Of a stretch of DNA of 52,189 bases, positions 23,269 through 32,700 are shown piece by piece; the first letter of the stretch is position 1, and each line of letters opens with the position of its first letter. The translations under genes and the position numbers were made by a program. The notes beneath the pieces are model-generated. The model was given only the letters and a program-made list of their open reading frames with translations. It made no database searches and had not been told where the DNA came from. The stretch is taken from the NCBI RefSeq assembly GCF_000687145.1, contig NZ_JMFG01000020.1, forward strand, positions 146,749 through 198,937. The letters run 5' to 3'. The stretch is from Thermoanaerobaculum aquaticum. Its GTDB lineage: Bacteria > Acidobacteriota > Thermoanaerobaculia > Thermoanaerobaculales > Thermoanaerobaculaceae.

Positions 23269-24657
23269 ATGGCGAGCCTGACCTTTTTGGGAGCCACGGG
23301 CACCGTAACCGGATCGCGGTACCTTTTGGAAATCCACGGCCACCGTTACCTGGTGGATGCCGGGCTGTTTCAGGGGGAAAAGGAGCTGCGGCTTCGCAAC
23401 TGGCAGCCTTTTCCCGTGGAGGCTAACTCCATTGAGGCGGTAATCCTCACCCACGCCCACATTGACCACACGGGATACCTCCCGCGGCTGGTTCGGGAAG
23501 GGTTCCACGGCCGGGTGTACGTCACCCCTTCCACCAAGCGGCTTCTCTCGGTGCTGCTTCCCGATGCCGCCCACCTGCAGGAGGAAGAAGCCCGCTACGC
23601 CAACAAGGTGGGCTCCACCAAGCACTCCCCGGCCCTCCCCCTGTTCGATACCGACGATGCTTCGCAGGCCTTAGGTCTTTTGCACGCAGTCCCCTTTGAC
23701 CAGCCGTTCACCCTTCACCCCGGCTGTACCTTTACCTTCCATCGCCAGGGGCACATCCTGGGAGCTGCAGCGGTAGAGCTCCGCTTTAAGGGGCGAGGGG
23801 GAGAGCCCACCAGCCTTTTCTTTTCCGGGGATGTGGGTCGCTACGCGGTGCCCATCCTCATGCCTCCGGAACCGTTCCCGGGAGCCACGTATCTGGTGGT
23901 GGAGTCCACCTACGGCGACCGCGTGCACGACGCCGGCGACCCGCGGGAGCAGCTGGCGGAGGTCATTACCAGCACTGCTCAGCGCGGGGGGGTGGTGCTC
24001 ATCCCCGCCTTTGCCGTAGGCAGAACCCAGGAGATCCTTTACTACCTGCGGGAGCTGGAAGACGACGGTGACCTCGCTTTGCCTCCGGTTTTTCTGGACT
24101 CCCCCATGGCCCGGGAGGCCACCGCCATTTACCGCCAAGCGCTTTCCGAACACGATGCGGAAACCCGCTTCGTGGAACGCGAGGACGAGCCCTTTCTGCC
24201 TTCAAGCCTGCGCATCGTCACCACGGTGAGCGAATCCCAAGCCATCAACGCCCTCCCCGGGCCGGCGGTGATTATTTCCGCCTCGGGGATGGCCACCGGC
24301 GGCCGCATCCTCCACCATCTCCGCCACCGCCTTCCCCACCCGCAAAACACCGTCCTCTTCGTGGGCTTTCAAGCCCAGGGAACCCGCGGGCGCAAGATTC
24401 TGGACGGCGAGCCCACCGTCAAGATCTTCGGCGAACACGTCCCCGTGGGTGCCCAGGTAGCCCATATCAGTAGCCTCTCAGCCCACGCTGACCGGGAAGA
24501 GCTTCTGGTGTGGATGAGGCAGGCGGAGCAAGCGCCGAAGCAGGTTTTCGTCACCCACGGTGAGCCTGAGGCTTCACAGCAGTTTGCCGAGCTCATCCAA
24601 AAGGAGCTGGGATGGCCCTGCCACCTTCCCCAGTACGGCGAGCAGGTGAGCTTGTAA
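23269..24657 (+). CDS. Metallo-beta-lactamase/beta-CASP family RNA nuclease
   Basis: 462 aa. Motif 2 HAHIDHTG at 62-69, a later SGDVGR (about 185-190), the beta-CASP block with ESTYGDR, IPAFAVGRTQE and SASGMATGGRILHHL, and the final HADREEL and VTHGEP His residues are all in place. These proteins process RNA 3' ends or act as exo/endonucleases (CPSF73/Ysh1-like group). The mRNA is probably leaderless. It overlaps the BrkB-like gene by 46 bases. Confidence 0.93.
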   Translation: MASLTFLGATGTVTGSRYLLEIHGHRYLVDAGLFQGEKELRLRNWQPFPVEANSIEAVILTHAHIDHTGYLPRLVREGFHGRVYVTPSTKRLLSVLLPDAAHLQEEEARYANKVGSTKHSPALPLFDTDDASQALGLLHAVPFDQPFTLHPGCTFTFHRQGHILGAAAVELRFKGRGGEPTSLFFSGDVGRYAVPILMPPEPFPGATYLVVESTYGDRVHDAGDPREQLAEVITSTAQRGGVVLIPAFAVGRTQEILYYLRELEDDGDLALPPVFLDSPMAREATAIYRQALSEHDAETRFVEREDEPFLPSSLRIVTTVSESQAINALPGPAVIISASGMATGGRILHHLRHRLPHPQNTVLFVGFQAQGTRGRKILDGEPTVKIFGEHVPVGAQVAHISSLSAHADREELLVWMRQAEQAPKQVFVTHGEPEASQQFAELIQKELGWPCHLPQYGEQVSL

Positions 24658-25448
24658 AAGAAGGAGCTCAACGGCTTTGGGCTTTGTTCCGCAGGCTCGC
24701 CCGCCGCAGCTCTGAGCACAGGCTCGCCCTCCACGCTGCGGCTCTGGCGTACTCGACGCTTTTATCGGTGGTGCCGCTTTTTACCGTGGTGTTTGTGGTC
24801 ACCGCTCAGGTAGACCCTGCGCGGGCCGAACAGGTATTGACCCGGCTTTCCGAGCTGTTCCCCTTTTCCCCCCAGCAGGTGCAGGCTACGCTCGCCACGC
24901 TCACCAAACGGGCCGCCGGCCTTGGTGCCGCAGGTGTTGTGTTTTCCGTGGCGGCCGCCCTCAACGCGTTCTGGCAGGTGGATTCGGTGCTGGTGGCCAT
25001 GGCGGGTGGATCCCGCCGCCGGCTTTTTCGACTGACGTCGTTTCTCACCCTGCTGCTTGCCGGCCCCCTGGTGTTTGCCGGCTTCTTGGCTTTACCCACG
25101 CTTTTCTCTACCCACGCCCATCCCACGCTGCATGCTCTGGTGCGGGGACTGGTGCGGCACTTGGGGGGTCCCGTGGCGTTGCTTTTGGTCTATCGCCTCA
25201 TTCCCCCACGCCGGCCCACGTGGCTGGCGGCGGCCCTGGGAGCCGGATTTTCCTCGCTTTTTCTGGTGGGTATTTCCCGCGGTGTAACCCTTTACTGGCG
25301 CCTCCTCCCGCAACTGGACCTCATTTACGGACCTTTGAGCTTGCTTTTACTATTCCTGGTTTCGCTCATGCTTTCCTGGCTGGTGTTCCTTCTGGGGGCT
25401 GAGCTGGCGCTGGTGGTGGGCACGGAGGAGAAGCGCCAGCGAAACTAA
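24612..25448 (+). CDS. YihY/BrkB family inner-membrane protein
   Basis: 278 aa with about six membrane helices. Family marks: HAAALAYSTLLSVVPLFTVVFVV near residue 40-62, LFPFSPQQVQ, and the C-terminal LIYGPLSLLLLFLVSLMLSWLVFLLGAELA. The family was once called RNase BN, now considered a membrane protein of unknown function. ATG 24612 lies inside the preceding beta-CASP gene with AGGAG 5 bases upstream, giving a 46-base overlap and translational coupling. Confidence 0.93.
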   Translation: MALPPSPVRRAGELVKEGAQRLWALFRRLARRSSEHRLALHAAALAYSTLLSVVPLFTVVFVVTAQVDPARAEQVLTRLSELFPFSPQQVQATLATLTKRAAGLGAAGVVFSVAAALNAFWQVDSVLVAMAGGSRRRLFRLTSFLTLLLAGPLVFAGFLALPTLFSTHAHPTLHALVRGLVRHLGGPVALLLVYRLIPPRRPTWLAAALGAGFSSLFLVGISRGVTLYWRLLPQLDLIYGPLSLLLLFLVSLMLSWLVFLLGAELALVVGTEEKRQRN

Positions 25449-25460
25449 AGCGATGGCGAT

Positions 25461-26210
25461 CTAGCCCGGCTTTACCGCGGTGTACTCGGAAAAAATCCCC
25501 AGCTCCAGAAAGCGCGAAACCTGCGCAAAACCCGCGTCGGAAAGCGCGGCCATGACCTTTTCCGGCGGCACGCAGGCTTCCATGGTGTCCCAGAAGTAGC
25601 GCCAGAGCTCGGCGGTGGTGCGGTGGCGGGTTACAAGCCGGGCAGCAGTTGCCGTGAGGCTGCGGATGTACGCTTTCAGTAGAGCCTTGCCTAAGCCGCG
25701 GCGAGGGGGCGTAATTTCCAGGATCAAAAGCTTGCCACCGGGACGCAAAACGCGGTGGAACTCCCGAAACGCCACCAGCAGGTCCGGCAAATGGCGGAGG
25801 GCGTACCCCATGGTGAGGCAATCAAACGTTGCCTCCGGAAACGGCATCTTCTCGCCAAACCCGGCCACCACCGAAACCCGCCCGCGTTTTCGGGCTTCAT
25901 GGAGCATGCCCACCGACGGGTCCAGGCCTACCAAGAAGACCCCATCTTGAGCCAGGCGCAGGGTTTCCCGGGCCACCAGGCCGGTGCCAATGGCCACGTC
26001 CAACACCCGCTGGCCACAGGGAAGCCCATGCCGCCGCAACGCCCGCCGCCGGTACCAAGCCCCGGTGCCCAGGCTCATGAGCTTTTCCACCCGCTCGTAG
26101 TCCGGCGCCGAAGCATCAAAAATCTGCCGCACAAACTGCTGCTTCTCCCCCGCTCGGTAGTACCGCTGCAAATCCGGATGTGGCGGCAAGCTGCTTCCCT
26201 CGGGCAACAT
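25461..26210 (-). CDS. ubiE: UbiE/MenG-type quinone methyltransferase
   Basis: 249 aa from ATG 26210. SAM-binding VLDVAIGTGLVARE near residue 68-81, then LDPSVGMLHEAR, PFPEATFDCLTMGYALRHLPD and EFHRVLRPGGKLLILEI, all UbiE-like; FDASAPDYERVEKLMSLG at the N-terminus is typical of the family. C-methylates a demethylmenaquinone or similar precursor. An in-frame extension to 26249 exists, but TACACT 6 bases before ATG 26210 and no Shine-Dalgarno favour leaderless initiation there. Confidence 0.85.
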   Translation of the reverse strand: MLPEGSSLPPHPDLQRYYRAGEKQQFVRQIFDASAPDYERVEKLMSLGTGAWYRRRALRRHGLPCGQRVLDVAIGTGLVARETLRLAQDGVFLVGLDPSVGMLHEARKRGRVSVVAGFGEKMPFPEATFDCLTMGYALRHLPDLLVAFREFHRVLRPGGKLLILEITPPRRGLGKALLKAYIRSLTATAARLVTRHRTTAELWRYFWDTMEACVPPEKVMAALSDAGFAQVSRFLELGIFSEYTAVKPG

Positions 26211-26216
26211 GGAGGT

Positions 26217-26222
26217 AGTGTA
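26217..26222 (-). promoter_or_regulatory. -10 element placed for leaderless transcription of ubiE-like gene
   Basis: TACACT on the minus strand ends exactly 6 bases before ATG 26210; no Shine-Dalgarno intervenes and no strong -35 is visible. Confidence 0.4.
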
Positions 26223-26305
26223 GCGAAGCTCCCGCTGGCGGGCTAGCAAGTACTTTCAGAGCCGGCCGGGCCCAGGAACGCGCAGACCGCTTTGGTATCC
26301 AGGGG

Positions 26306-26848
26306 TCAGTTGCCTGCCAATTCCGGGGACCTGCCCATCGACGTTACCCCAGAGCTAAAAGCCTTGGTGCCGACTGCTGATCGAGCCGTTAAGGCCGCCA
26401 ATTCCTCCAAAATCTGAGATACCAAAACCGGCAGGGACTGCTGAACTGGGGGGCTTAAAGGGTGGCCGATGGTGGCGAGGTCCTGGGCTTCCACGGCGAA
26501 AATGACCACCTCCCGGGGGAAAGGCAAGCCCAGGTGCTGGGCTACCGCTTGCGCTTCCGGCAAGCCGGCCCAGTGCGCCGAGGGGGCCGCCACGGGCGAA
26601 AGGTCTTCCAGCCGGTAGCGGAAGATGGTGCCGGCTGGGGCGGCGCCGGTTTTTACGGCGTCAATGATGATGGCGGCTTCAAAGCCCACCAGCTCTTCTA
26701 GGAGCTCCATGCCGGCGGCAGCGCTCGTTTTAAGCTCCACCTGGGGGGAGAGGTGTGGCGCCAGAAGAGCAGCTGCCGCCGGACCCAGCCCGTCGTCGGC
26801 AATGAGGTCGTTGCCCAAAGCCAAAACCAGCACCGGCTTTTCAGCCAT
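26306..26848 (-). CDS. [NiFe]-hydrogenase maturation protease (HyaD/HycI family, M52)
   Basis: 180 aa. The nickel-sensing motif LGNDLIADDGLGP at about 11-23 contains the conserved Asp; IIIDAVKTG near 61-68 and a central AHWAGLPEA (His about 92) complete the site. It removes the C-terminal peptide of the large subunit after nickel insertion. It overlaps mvhA by 8 bases and is the last gene of the hydrogenase operon, matching the cleavable tail of MvhA. The last 25 residues look unstructured. Confidence 0.92.
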   Translation of the reverse strand: MAEKPVLVLALGNDLIADDGLGPAAAALLAPHLSPQVELKTSAAAGMELLEELVGFEAAIIIDAVKTGAAPAGTIFRYRLEDLSPVAAPSAHWAGLPEAQAVAQHLGLPFPREVVIFAVEAQDLATIGHPLSPPVQQSLPVLVSQILEELAALTARSAVGTKAFSSGVTSMGRSPELAGN

Positions 26849-28307
26849 CCCGGCGTATCTCGCGCAGCAGTTGGCCCTGGGGGTTGTAAAGGCGGACGAT
26901 CAGGGGCATGGAGCCGGGCAACGCATGAGTGGCGCAGCCGTGGCAGGGGTCGTAGGCCCGAAAGGCCATTTCCACCATGTTCAAAAGCCCGTCGCTCACT
27001 TCCCCGTTTTTGATGAGCCCCTTGGCCGCCTTATCCACCGACATGGCAATGCGGGCGGCGTTGTTCTGGGTGGCCACGATGAGGTTGGCAGCGGTGATGA
27101 TGCCGCGCTCGTCGGTGCGGTAGTGATGGATGAGGGTGCCGCGCGGGGCTTCCACCACCCCCACGCCTTCGGCAGGGATGGCCGAAGGCAAGGTGCGCAC
27201 GTGGGGATCCAGGATTTCGGGATCGGCGGCCAGCTCCGCCATGCACTCGGCAGCGTAAAGGAGCTCGATGAGGCGGGCCCAGTGGTTGGCCAAGGTAAAG
27301 TGCACGGGTTTGCCGCCCAGGGTGGCGTAAAAGCGCTCGTATTCCTCCTGGGCAGCAGGGGTGGCCATGCCTTCAGCGGCGTTGAGGCGCGCCAGTGGAG
27401 CAACGCTGTACACGCCGGAGTCGGTACCGTCCACAAAGCCCTTCCAGCCTACCTTTTTCAGGTAGCAGAACTTGATGTAGCTCCACGGCTCCACGTGCTC
27501 GCCAATGTAGTCCAGGTACTCCGAAACCGGGAAGAGCGCGGCTTCTCGGCCCGCAGGGTCCACCACCCGCAGCTTGCCGTCGTAAAAGTTCACCCTTTTT
27601 TGCTCGTCCACCAGGCCCATGTAGTAGGTTTTGTGGGTGTAGATGTCGGAGGTAATCCAGTCCACGTAAGCTTGGTTGGCCAACACCACATCGGCAAAGA
27701 CCTTCAAGGAAAACTTGGCAAACTCCACGGCGTGGGCGGCCCCTTTGCGGAAGGCTTCCACGTCTTCTTGGGTCAAGGGCTTGGCAATGCCACCGGGCAA
27801 GCCAAAAACCGGGTGGATGACCTTGCCGGCAGCACGGGTGATGAGCTCCCGCATTTCCCGGCGCAGGCCAATGACTTCCTTGCCCACTTCCAGGCCCACT
27901 TTCCCCAAAACCCCCAGGATATTGCGCTCCCCCTTGGGAGCTTGCGGTCCCACCACAAAATCAGGTCCGCCCAGGAAGTAAAAATGCAGGGCGTGGTCTT
28001 CCACAAAGAAGGTGGCGTACACCAGCTCCCGAATCTTCTTGGCCGCTGATGGAGGTTCCACCTGGTACAGGGCATCCAGGGCCTTGGTGGAGGCCATGTG
28101 GTGCGCGGTGGGGCACACGCCGCAAATACGGGAGGTAATCTGCGGCATGTCTTCGGCGGGGCGACCCACCGCAAACTTTTCAAAGCCCCGCAGCTCCGGG
28201 ACCTGAAAGTACGCCCTGTCCACGTTGCCTTGCTCGTTGAGGAACACGGCAATCTTGCCGTGGCCCTCCAAGCGGGTAATGGGATCAATGACGACCGTGC
28301 GGCTCAT
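26841..28307 (-). CDS. mvhA: [NiFe]-hydrogenase large subunit, MvhA-type (group 3)
   Basis: 488 aa. Nickel ligands: RICGVC (C62, C65) and DPCHGCATH (C455, C458) near the C-terminus. A 27-residue tail follows the CATH histidine and should be cleaved by the adjacent protease. VIDPITRLEGHGK at the N-terminus is the family signature. With MvhG and MvhD it forms a soluble H2-oxidising module that feeds HdrA. The start ATG 28307 has GGGAGG 6-7 bases upstream and overlaps mvhG by 23 bases. Confidence 0.95.
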   Translation of the reverse strand: MSRTVVIDPITRLEGHGKIAVFLNEQGNVDRAYFQVPELRGFEKFAVGRPAEDMPQITSRICGVCPTAHHMASTKALDALYQVEPPSAAKKIRELVYATFFVEDHALHFYFLGGPDFVVGPQAPKGERNILGVLGKVGLEVGKEVIGLRREMRELITRAAGKVIHPVFGLPGGIAKPLTQEDVEAFRKGAAHAVEFAKFSLKVFADVVLANQAYVDWITSDIYTHKTYYMGLVDEQKRVNFYDGKLRVVDPAGREAALFPVSEYLDYIGEHVEPWSYIKFCYLKKVGWKGFVDGTDSGVYSVAPLARLNAAEGMATPAAQEEYERFYATLGGKPVHFTLANHWARLIELLYAAECMAELAADPEILDPHVRTLPSAIPAEGVGVVEAPRGTLIHHYRTDERGIITAANLIVATQNNAARIAMSVDKAAKGLIKNGEVSDGLLNMVEMAFRAYDPCHGCATHALPGSMPLIVRLYNPQGQLLREIRRDG

Positions 28308-29274
28308 GCCTCACCTCCCCCCGGGCCCGGGCCAACAGGGAAGCGGGAACGCTGTAGCGGTAAAAGACCCCCGCCGGATCGGGCAAACCCTCCAAAATGG
28401 CAAGCACCTGCGCTTCGTCTTTAGCGTCCAAAAGCGAAGCCAGGCCGGCCAAGGCCTTGGCCCCCTGATCCATCACCCTGCTGGTGGGGCCGAGACAGCC
28501 GGTACAGGGCATGTTGCCGGCAATGCAGGCGGCGCCACAGCCGCTGCGGGTGGCCGGCCCCATGCAAACAAGACCCTGCGCCAGCAAGCACTTTTCCTGG
28601 TCAATGAGGACCTGATGGGGCCGGGTGAGCTGGGAAAGCTGCAGTTTTTCCGGCTTGGATTCCTTGCGCGGGCAGGAGTCACACAAGGCCACATCCGGTG
28701 CCAAAACCGTGCCCTTGGGCGGCAGTTCCCCTTTCAAGATGGCTGTCACCGCTTGCACGATGAGCTCCACCGGCGGCGGGCAGCCGGGCAGGTAATAGTC
28801 CACCGGCACCACCTGGTTGAGCGCCCGCACCTGCGGGGAGAAGCTGGGTAGCTCCAGCTCTCCTTCCGGCGCCGGGAAGCGTTCCTGGGGATAGGTGCCG
28901 CCGTTGGCGACGCTGGGGGCTTGCTCGTACACCCAGCGGAGGATTTCCTCCCGGCCGAAGAGGTTGGCAAGGCCAGGGATGCCGCCCAAATGGGCACAGG
29001 CGCCAAAGGCGATGAGCAGCTGGCTTTTCTTCCGCAGGAGGTGCGCCATTTCTTCCTGCTCCGAGGTGCGAATGGCGCCGTTCACAAAGCAGGCGGTAAT
29101 GGCCCCGTCTTCCATGGCTTCCACATCGGCGCGCTTGAAGTCCAGGGCCACCGGCCAGAAGACGATGTCCACCGCTTCCACCACCGGCAGGATGCCTTCG
29201 GCTAAATCCACCACCGCTTCTTCGCACCCCCCACAGGAGGCGCACCAGTAAAAGGCCACTTTGGGTTTGCTCAT
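28285..29274 (-). CDS. mvhG: Hydrogenase small subunit, MvhG-type
   Basis: 329 aa. The proximal cluster motif CASCGGCEE (C11, C14, C17), GACAHLGGIPG near 96, and LPGCPPP at about 172 are typical of NuoB/MvhG small subunits. More Cys-rich segments follow (CDSCPRK; GCGAACIAGNMPCTGCLGP) for additional Fe-S clusters. Carries electrons from the NiFe site to MvhD. ATG 29274 overlaps the mvhD stop by 4 bases (ATGA). Confidence 0.93.
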   Translation of the reverse strand: MSKPKVAFYWCASCGGCEEAVVDLAEGILPVVEAVDIVFWPVALDFKRADVEAMEDGAITACFVNGAIRTSEQEEMAHLLRKKSQLLIAFGACAHLGGIPGLANLFGREEILRWVYEQAPSVANGGTYPQERFPAPEGELELPSFSPQVRALNQVVPVDYYLPGCPPPVELIVQAVTAILKGELPPKGTVLAPDVALCDSCPRKESKPEKLQLSQLTRPHQVLIDQEKCLLAQGLVCMGPATRSGCGAACIAGNMPCTGCLGPTSRVMDQGAKALAGLASLLDAKDEAQVLAILEGLPDPAGVFYRYSVPASLLARARGEVRHEPHGRH

Positions 29275-29723
29275 ACCCCACCTCCTGCTGCCGCAGCCTC
29301 CCTTGCTTCTTCCGGCACCAACGGCGGCAGCGGTCCGAGCTTTTTCACCTCCTCCACCATTTCGTTGATGACCCGCTGCACCTTTTCCCCTTCGGAAGCG
29401 GAAATCCACTCCAGCCGCAAGCGCTCGGGGGCAATGCCGAATTGCGCCAGGAGCTTACGCAAAGCGTGAAAGCGCCGCAGGCACTTGTAGTTGCCCTCCT
29501 GGTAGTGGCAATCCCCGGGGTGGCAGCCGCCGATGAGCACGCCGTCGGCACCTTCCCGGAAGGCCGCTAAAACGAACTGCGGATCCACCCTTCCCGAGCA
29601 CATGACCCGCACCACCCGCACGTTGGGGGCGTAGGTCATGCGGGCGGTACCCGCCAGGTCCGAAGCGGTGTAGGTGCACCAGTTGCAAAAGAACGCCACG
29701 ATGCGGGGTTCAAAGCTAGACAT
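29271..29723 (-). CDS. mvhD: MvhD-type electron-transfer subunit
   Basis: 150 aa. FFCNWCTY at about 11-18, RVMCSGRVDP near 40, and GADGVLIGGCHPGDCHYQEGN near 59-79 match MvhD/FrhD-like proteins, which hold a [2Fe-2S] cluster and link MvhAG to HdrA. Overlaps hdrA by 8 bases and mvhG by 4, consistent with stoichiometric production. Confidence 0.94.
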   Translation of the reverse strand: MSSFEPRIVAFFCNWCTYTASDLAGTARMTYAPNVRVVRVMCSGRVDPQFVLAAFREGADGVLIGGCHPGDCHYQEGNYKCLRRFHALRKLLAQFGIAPERLRLEWISASEGEKVQRVINEMVEEVKKLGPLPPLVPEEAREAAAAGGGV

Positions 29724-32700
29724 AGGCCAAAACCCCCTTAATCTCGGCAAGGATTTGCCGATCGGTAAAGAGCTGCTGCTGGGCAGCTCCGGAAGGACAG
29801 GCTGCCACACAGGTGCCGCAGCCCTTGCACAGAGCTTCGTTAATGCGGGACTTGCCCTTTTCCCCATCGAAGGTAATGGCGGAGTAGGGGCAAAGGGGCA
29901 CGCAGGTCTTACAGCCCGAGCAAGCCTCTTCGTCAATCCAGGCCACGTTGGGCTCCAGCTCCACGTAGCCGCGATCCAGAAGCGCCAAAGCCTCCCCCGC
30001 CGCCGCTCCCGCTTGCGCTACGGTGTCGGGGATGTCCTTGGGACCCTGGCACGCGCCGGCGACCCAAACCCCGTCGGTGAAGGTGGCCACCGGCGCCAGC
30101 TTGGGGTGCCGCTCCAGGAACCAGCCTTCGGCGGAACAGGACATGTTGAACGTGCGCCGCACCTCCTCGGCGTCGGGCCTGGCCTCCAAAGCCACCGAAA
30201 GCACCACCATGTCCACCGGGATGCGCCGCACCACGCCAATGTTGGTGTCCTCCACCCGCAACACCAGCTTGCCTTCCTCTTCCGGGCTCATGGCCCAGTC
30301 GGTGACCTCCGCCACCCGGCCGCGGATGCAGTGCACCCCTTCCTCCATGAGCCGCAGGTAAAACTCCTCGTAGCCTTTGCCGGGGGTGCGCATGTCAATG
30401 TAGAAGTTGTAAACCTCGGCGCCGGTGCGCTCGTGGATTAAGTGGGCCAGCTTCAGGGAGTACATGCAGCAAACCCGGGAGCAGTACTTGTGGTAGCGCT
30501 GATCCCTGGAGCCCACGCAGTGAATGATCCCCACCGATTTGGGGATGCGCCCATCCCGCAGCCGCACCTCTCCGCCGGTGGGCCCGGAAGCGTTGACCAG
30601 CCGCTCCACCTCCAGGCTGGTAAAGACGTTGGGGTAGCGGCCGTAGCCGTACTCGGGGATGCGCTTGGGATCGAAGGGGGCAAAGCCGGTGGCCACAATG
30701 ATGGCCCCCACCGGCAGCTCGATGAGCTCGTCTTTGTCGTCGTAGTGGATGGCTTTGCGTTCGCAAACGGTGGCACAAAGCTGGCAGTCACAGCAAATGC
30801 CGCAGGCCAGGCAGCGCTTGGCTTCCTCCATGGCTTGCTCGCGGGTGTAGCCGGTGTGCACCTCCCGGAAGGAGCGGCGCTCGGGCAGGGGGATTTCCGG
30901 CACCGGCACGCGCGGTTTGACCGGAAGCCCCTCAGTGTCCACCTCCCAAGCCTGCACCACGTGAACTTCCCGCTCGCGTCCTTCACGTAAATCCTGGCCT
31001 TGGATGAAGCGGTGGATGGACTCGGCCGCTTTCTTGCCGGCGGCCATGGCGGTGACCACCACATCAGGACCTGTGACGCAGTCGCCGCCGGCAAAAACGC
31101 CGGGGATGGGGGTTTCGAGGGTATCTGCATCGGCGCGCAAAGTTCCCCACCGCTCGGTGGGCAAACCCAGCTTTTCCGCTTCCGCTTCCTGGCCCACGGT
31201 GACGATCACCGCATCCGCTGGCATTTCAAACTCCGAGCCGGGAATGGGGACCGGCCGCGGGCGCCCGGAGCTGTCGGGTTCTCCCAGCTGCATGCGCTGG
31301 AGCCTAACGGCCGAGAGGCGGTCTCGCCCCACGAAAGCCACCGGCGCCACCAAGAACTCGAACCTCACCCCCTCAGCTTCCGCGGCCTCTATTTCCGCGG
31401 GATCGGCCGGCATTTCGTTGCGGGTGCGGCGGTAGGCAACGGTTACGGTTTCGGCACCGCAGCGAAGCGCCGTGCGGGCCGCATCCAGCGCCGAGTTGCC
31501 GCCACCCACCACCACCACATGGCCGGAAAGCCTGACGCTTTCCCCAAGGTTTACCCGGCGGAGGAAATCCACACCGGGGAAAACCCCGGGGAGGTCTTCG
31601 CCGGGGACGTTGAGCTTGCGCTCGCGGTGGGCACCGATGCCCACAAAAACCGCAGCAAACTGCCGGCGGAGCTCCTCCACCGTGATGTGCTTGCCCACCT
31701 CTACACCCAACCGGAACTCCACCCCCAGACGCTCAAAGCGCCGCATGTCGGCAGCAATCACCTCGCGCGGCAAGCGGAAAGCGGGGATCCCCAGGGTGAG
31801 CATGCCGCCCGGCAGCGAGGCCTTTTCAAACACCGTCACCTGGTACCCCCGCTGGCGCAGCTCAAAAGCGCACGCTAAGCCCGCCGGCCCCGAGCCCACG
31901 ATGGCCACCCGTTGCGGCAGCTCCTTCTCGGGCCTGGGGAAGTCGTAATCCCCCGCCTGGTCCACCACGAACCGCTTCAAGGCCGGCAGGCTCACCGGTT
32001 CATCCACCCCGCAGCGGGTGCAGTGGGTCATGCAGGGGTGGGTGCACACCCGGCCGCAAATGGCCGGCAGCGGGTTGTCCCGCAAAATGACCTTTAAAGC
32101 CTCATCGAAGCGCCCCTGGGCAATGAGCGCCACGTAGGCTTGGGCCGCCTGGTGCAGCGGGCAGCCGGCCTGGCAGGGGGGCATGCCGCGGCGGGAAATG
32201 GTGTAAGCCCCGGGGACCGCCTGCGGGAAAGGTCGGTAAATGGCCTTGCGGGTGGAAAGCCCCTGGTTAAACTCCGAGGGCACCTCCACCGGGCATACCT
32301 TTTCGCACTCGCCGCAGCCGGTGCACTCCTCCACATCCACGTAGCGGGCCTTGCGGCGCACGGTCACCGTGAAGTTGCCCACAAAACCGTCTACCTTTTC
32401 CACCTCGCTGTAAGACAAAAGCTTGATGTTGGGGTGGGAAGCCACCGCGGTCATTTTGGGGGTGAGGATGCATGCGGCGCAGTCCAGGGTGGGGAAGGTC
32501 TTGTCAAACATGGCCATGTGCCCGCCAATGGAGGGCTCCCGCTCCACCAAGTAGACGGTTTTCCCTGAATCGGCGGCGGTGAGGGCCGCGTGAATGCCGG
32601 CAATCCCCCCACCCACCACCAGCACGTCGCGGTGCACCTCCACCCGCTTGCGTTCCAAAGGCGCGTGATGCCAAACCCGACTTACCGCTCCTGCCACTAA

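Noticed and set aside
26625-28049. 474-residue plus-strand open frame opposite mvhA
   Set aside because: Antisense shadow of a conserved hydrogenase subunit; residues are His/Gly/Val-rich without motif.
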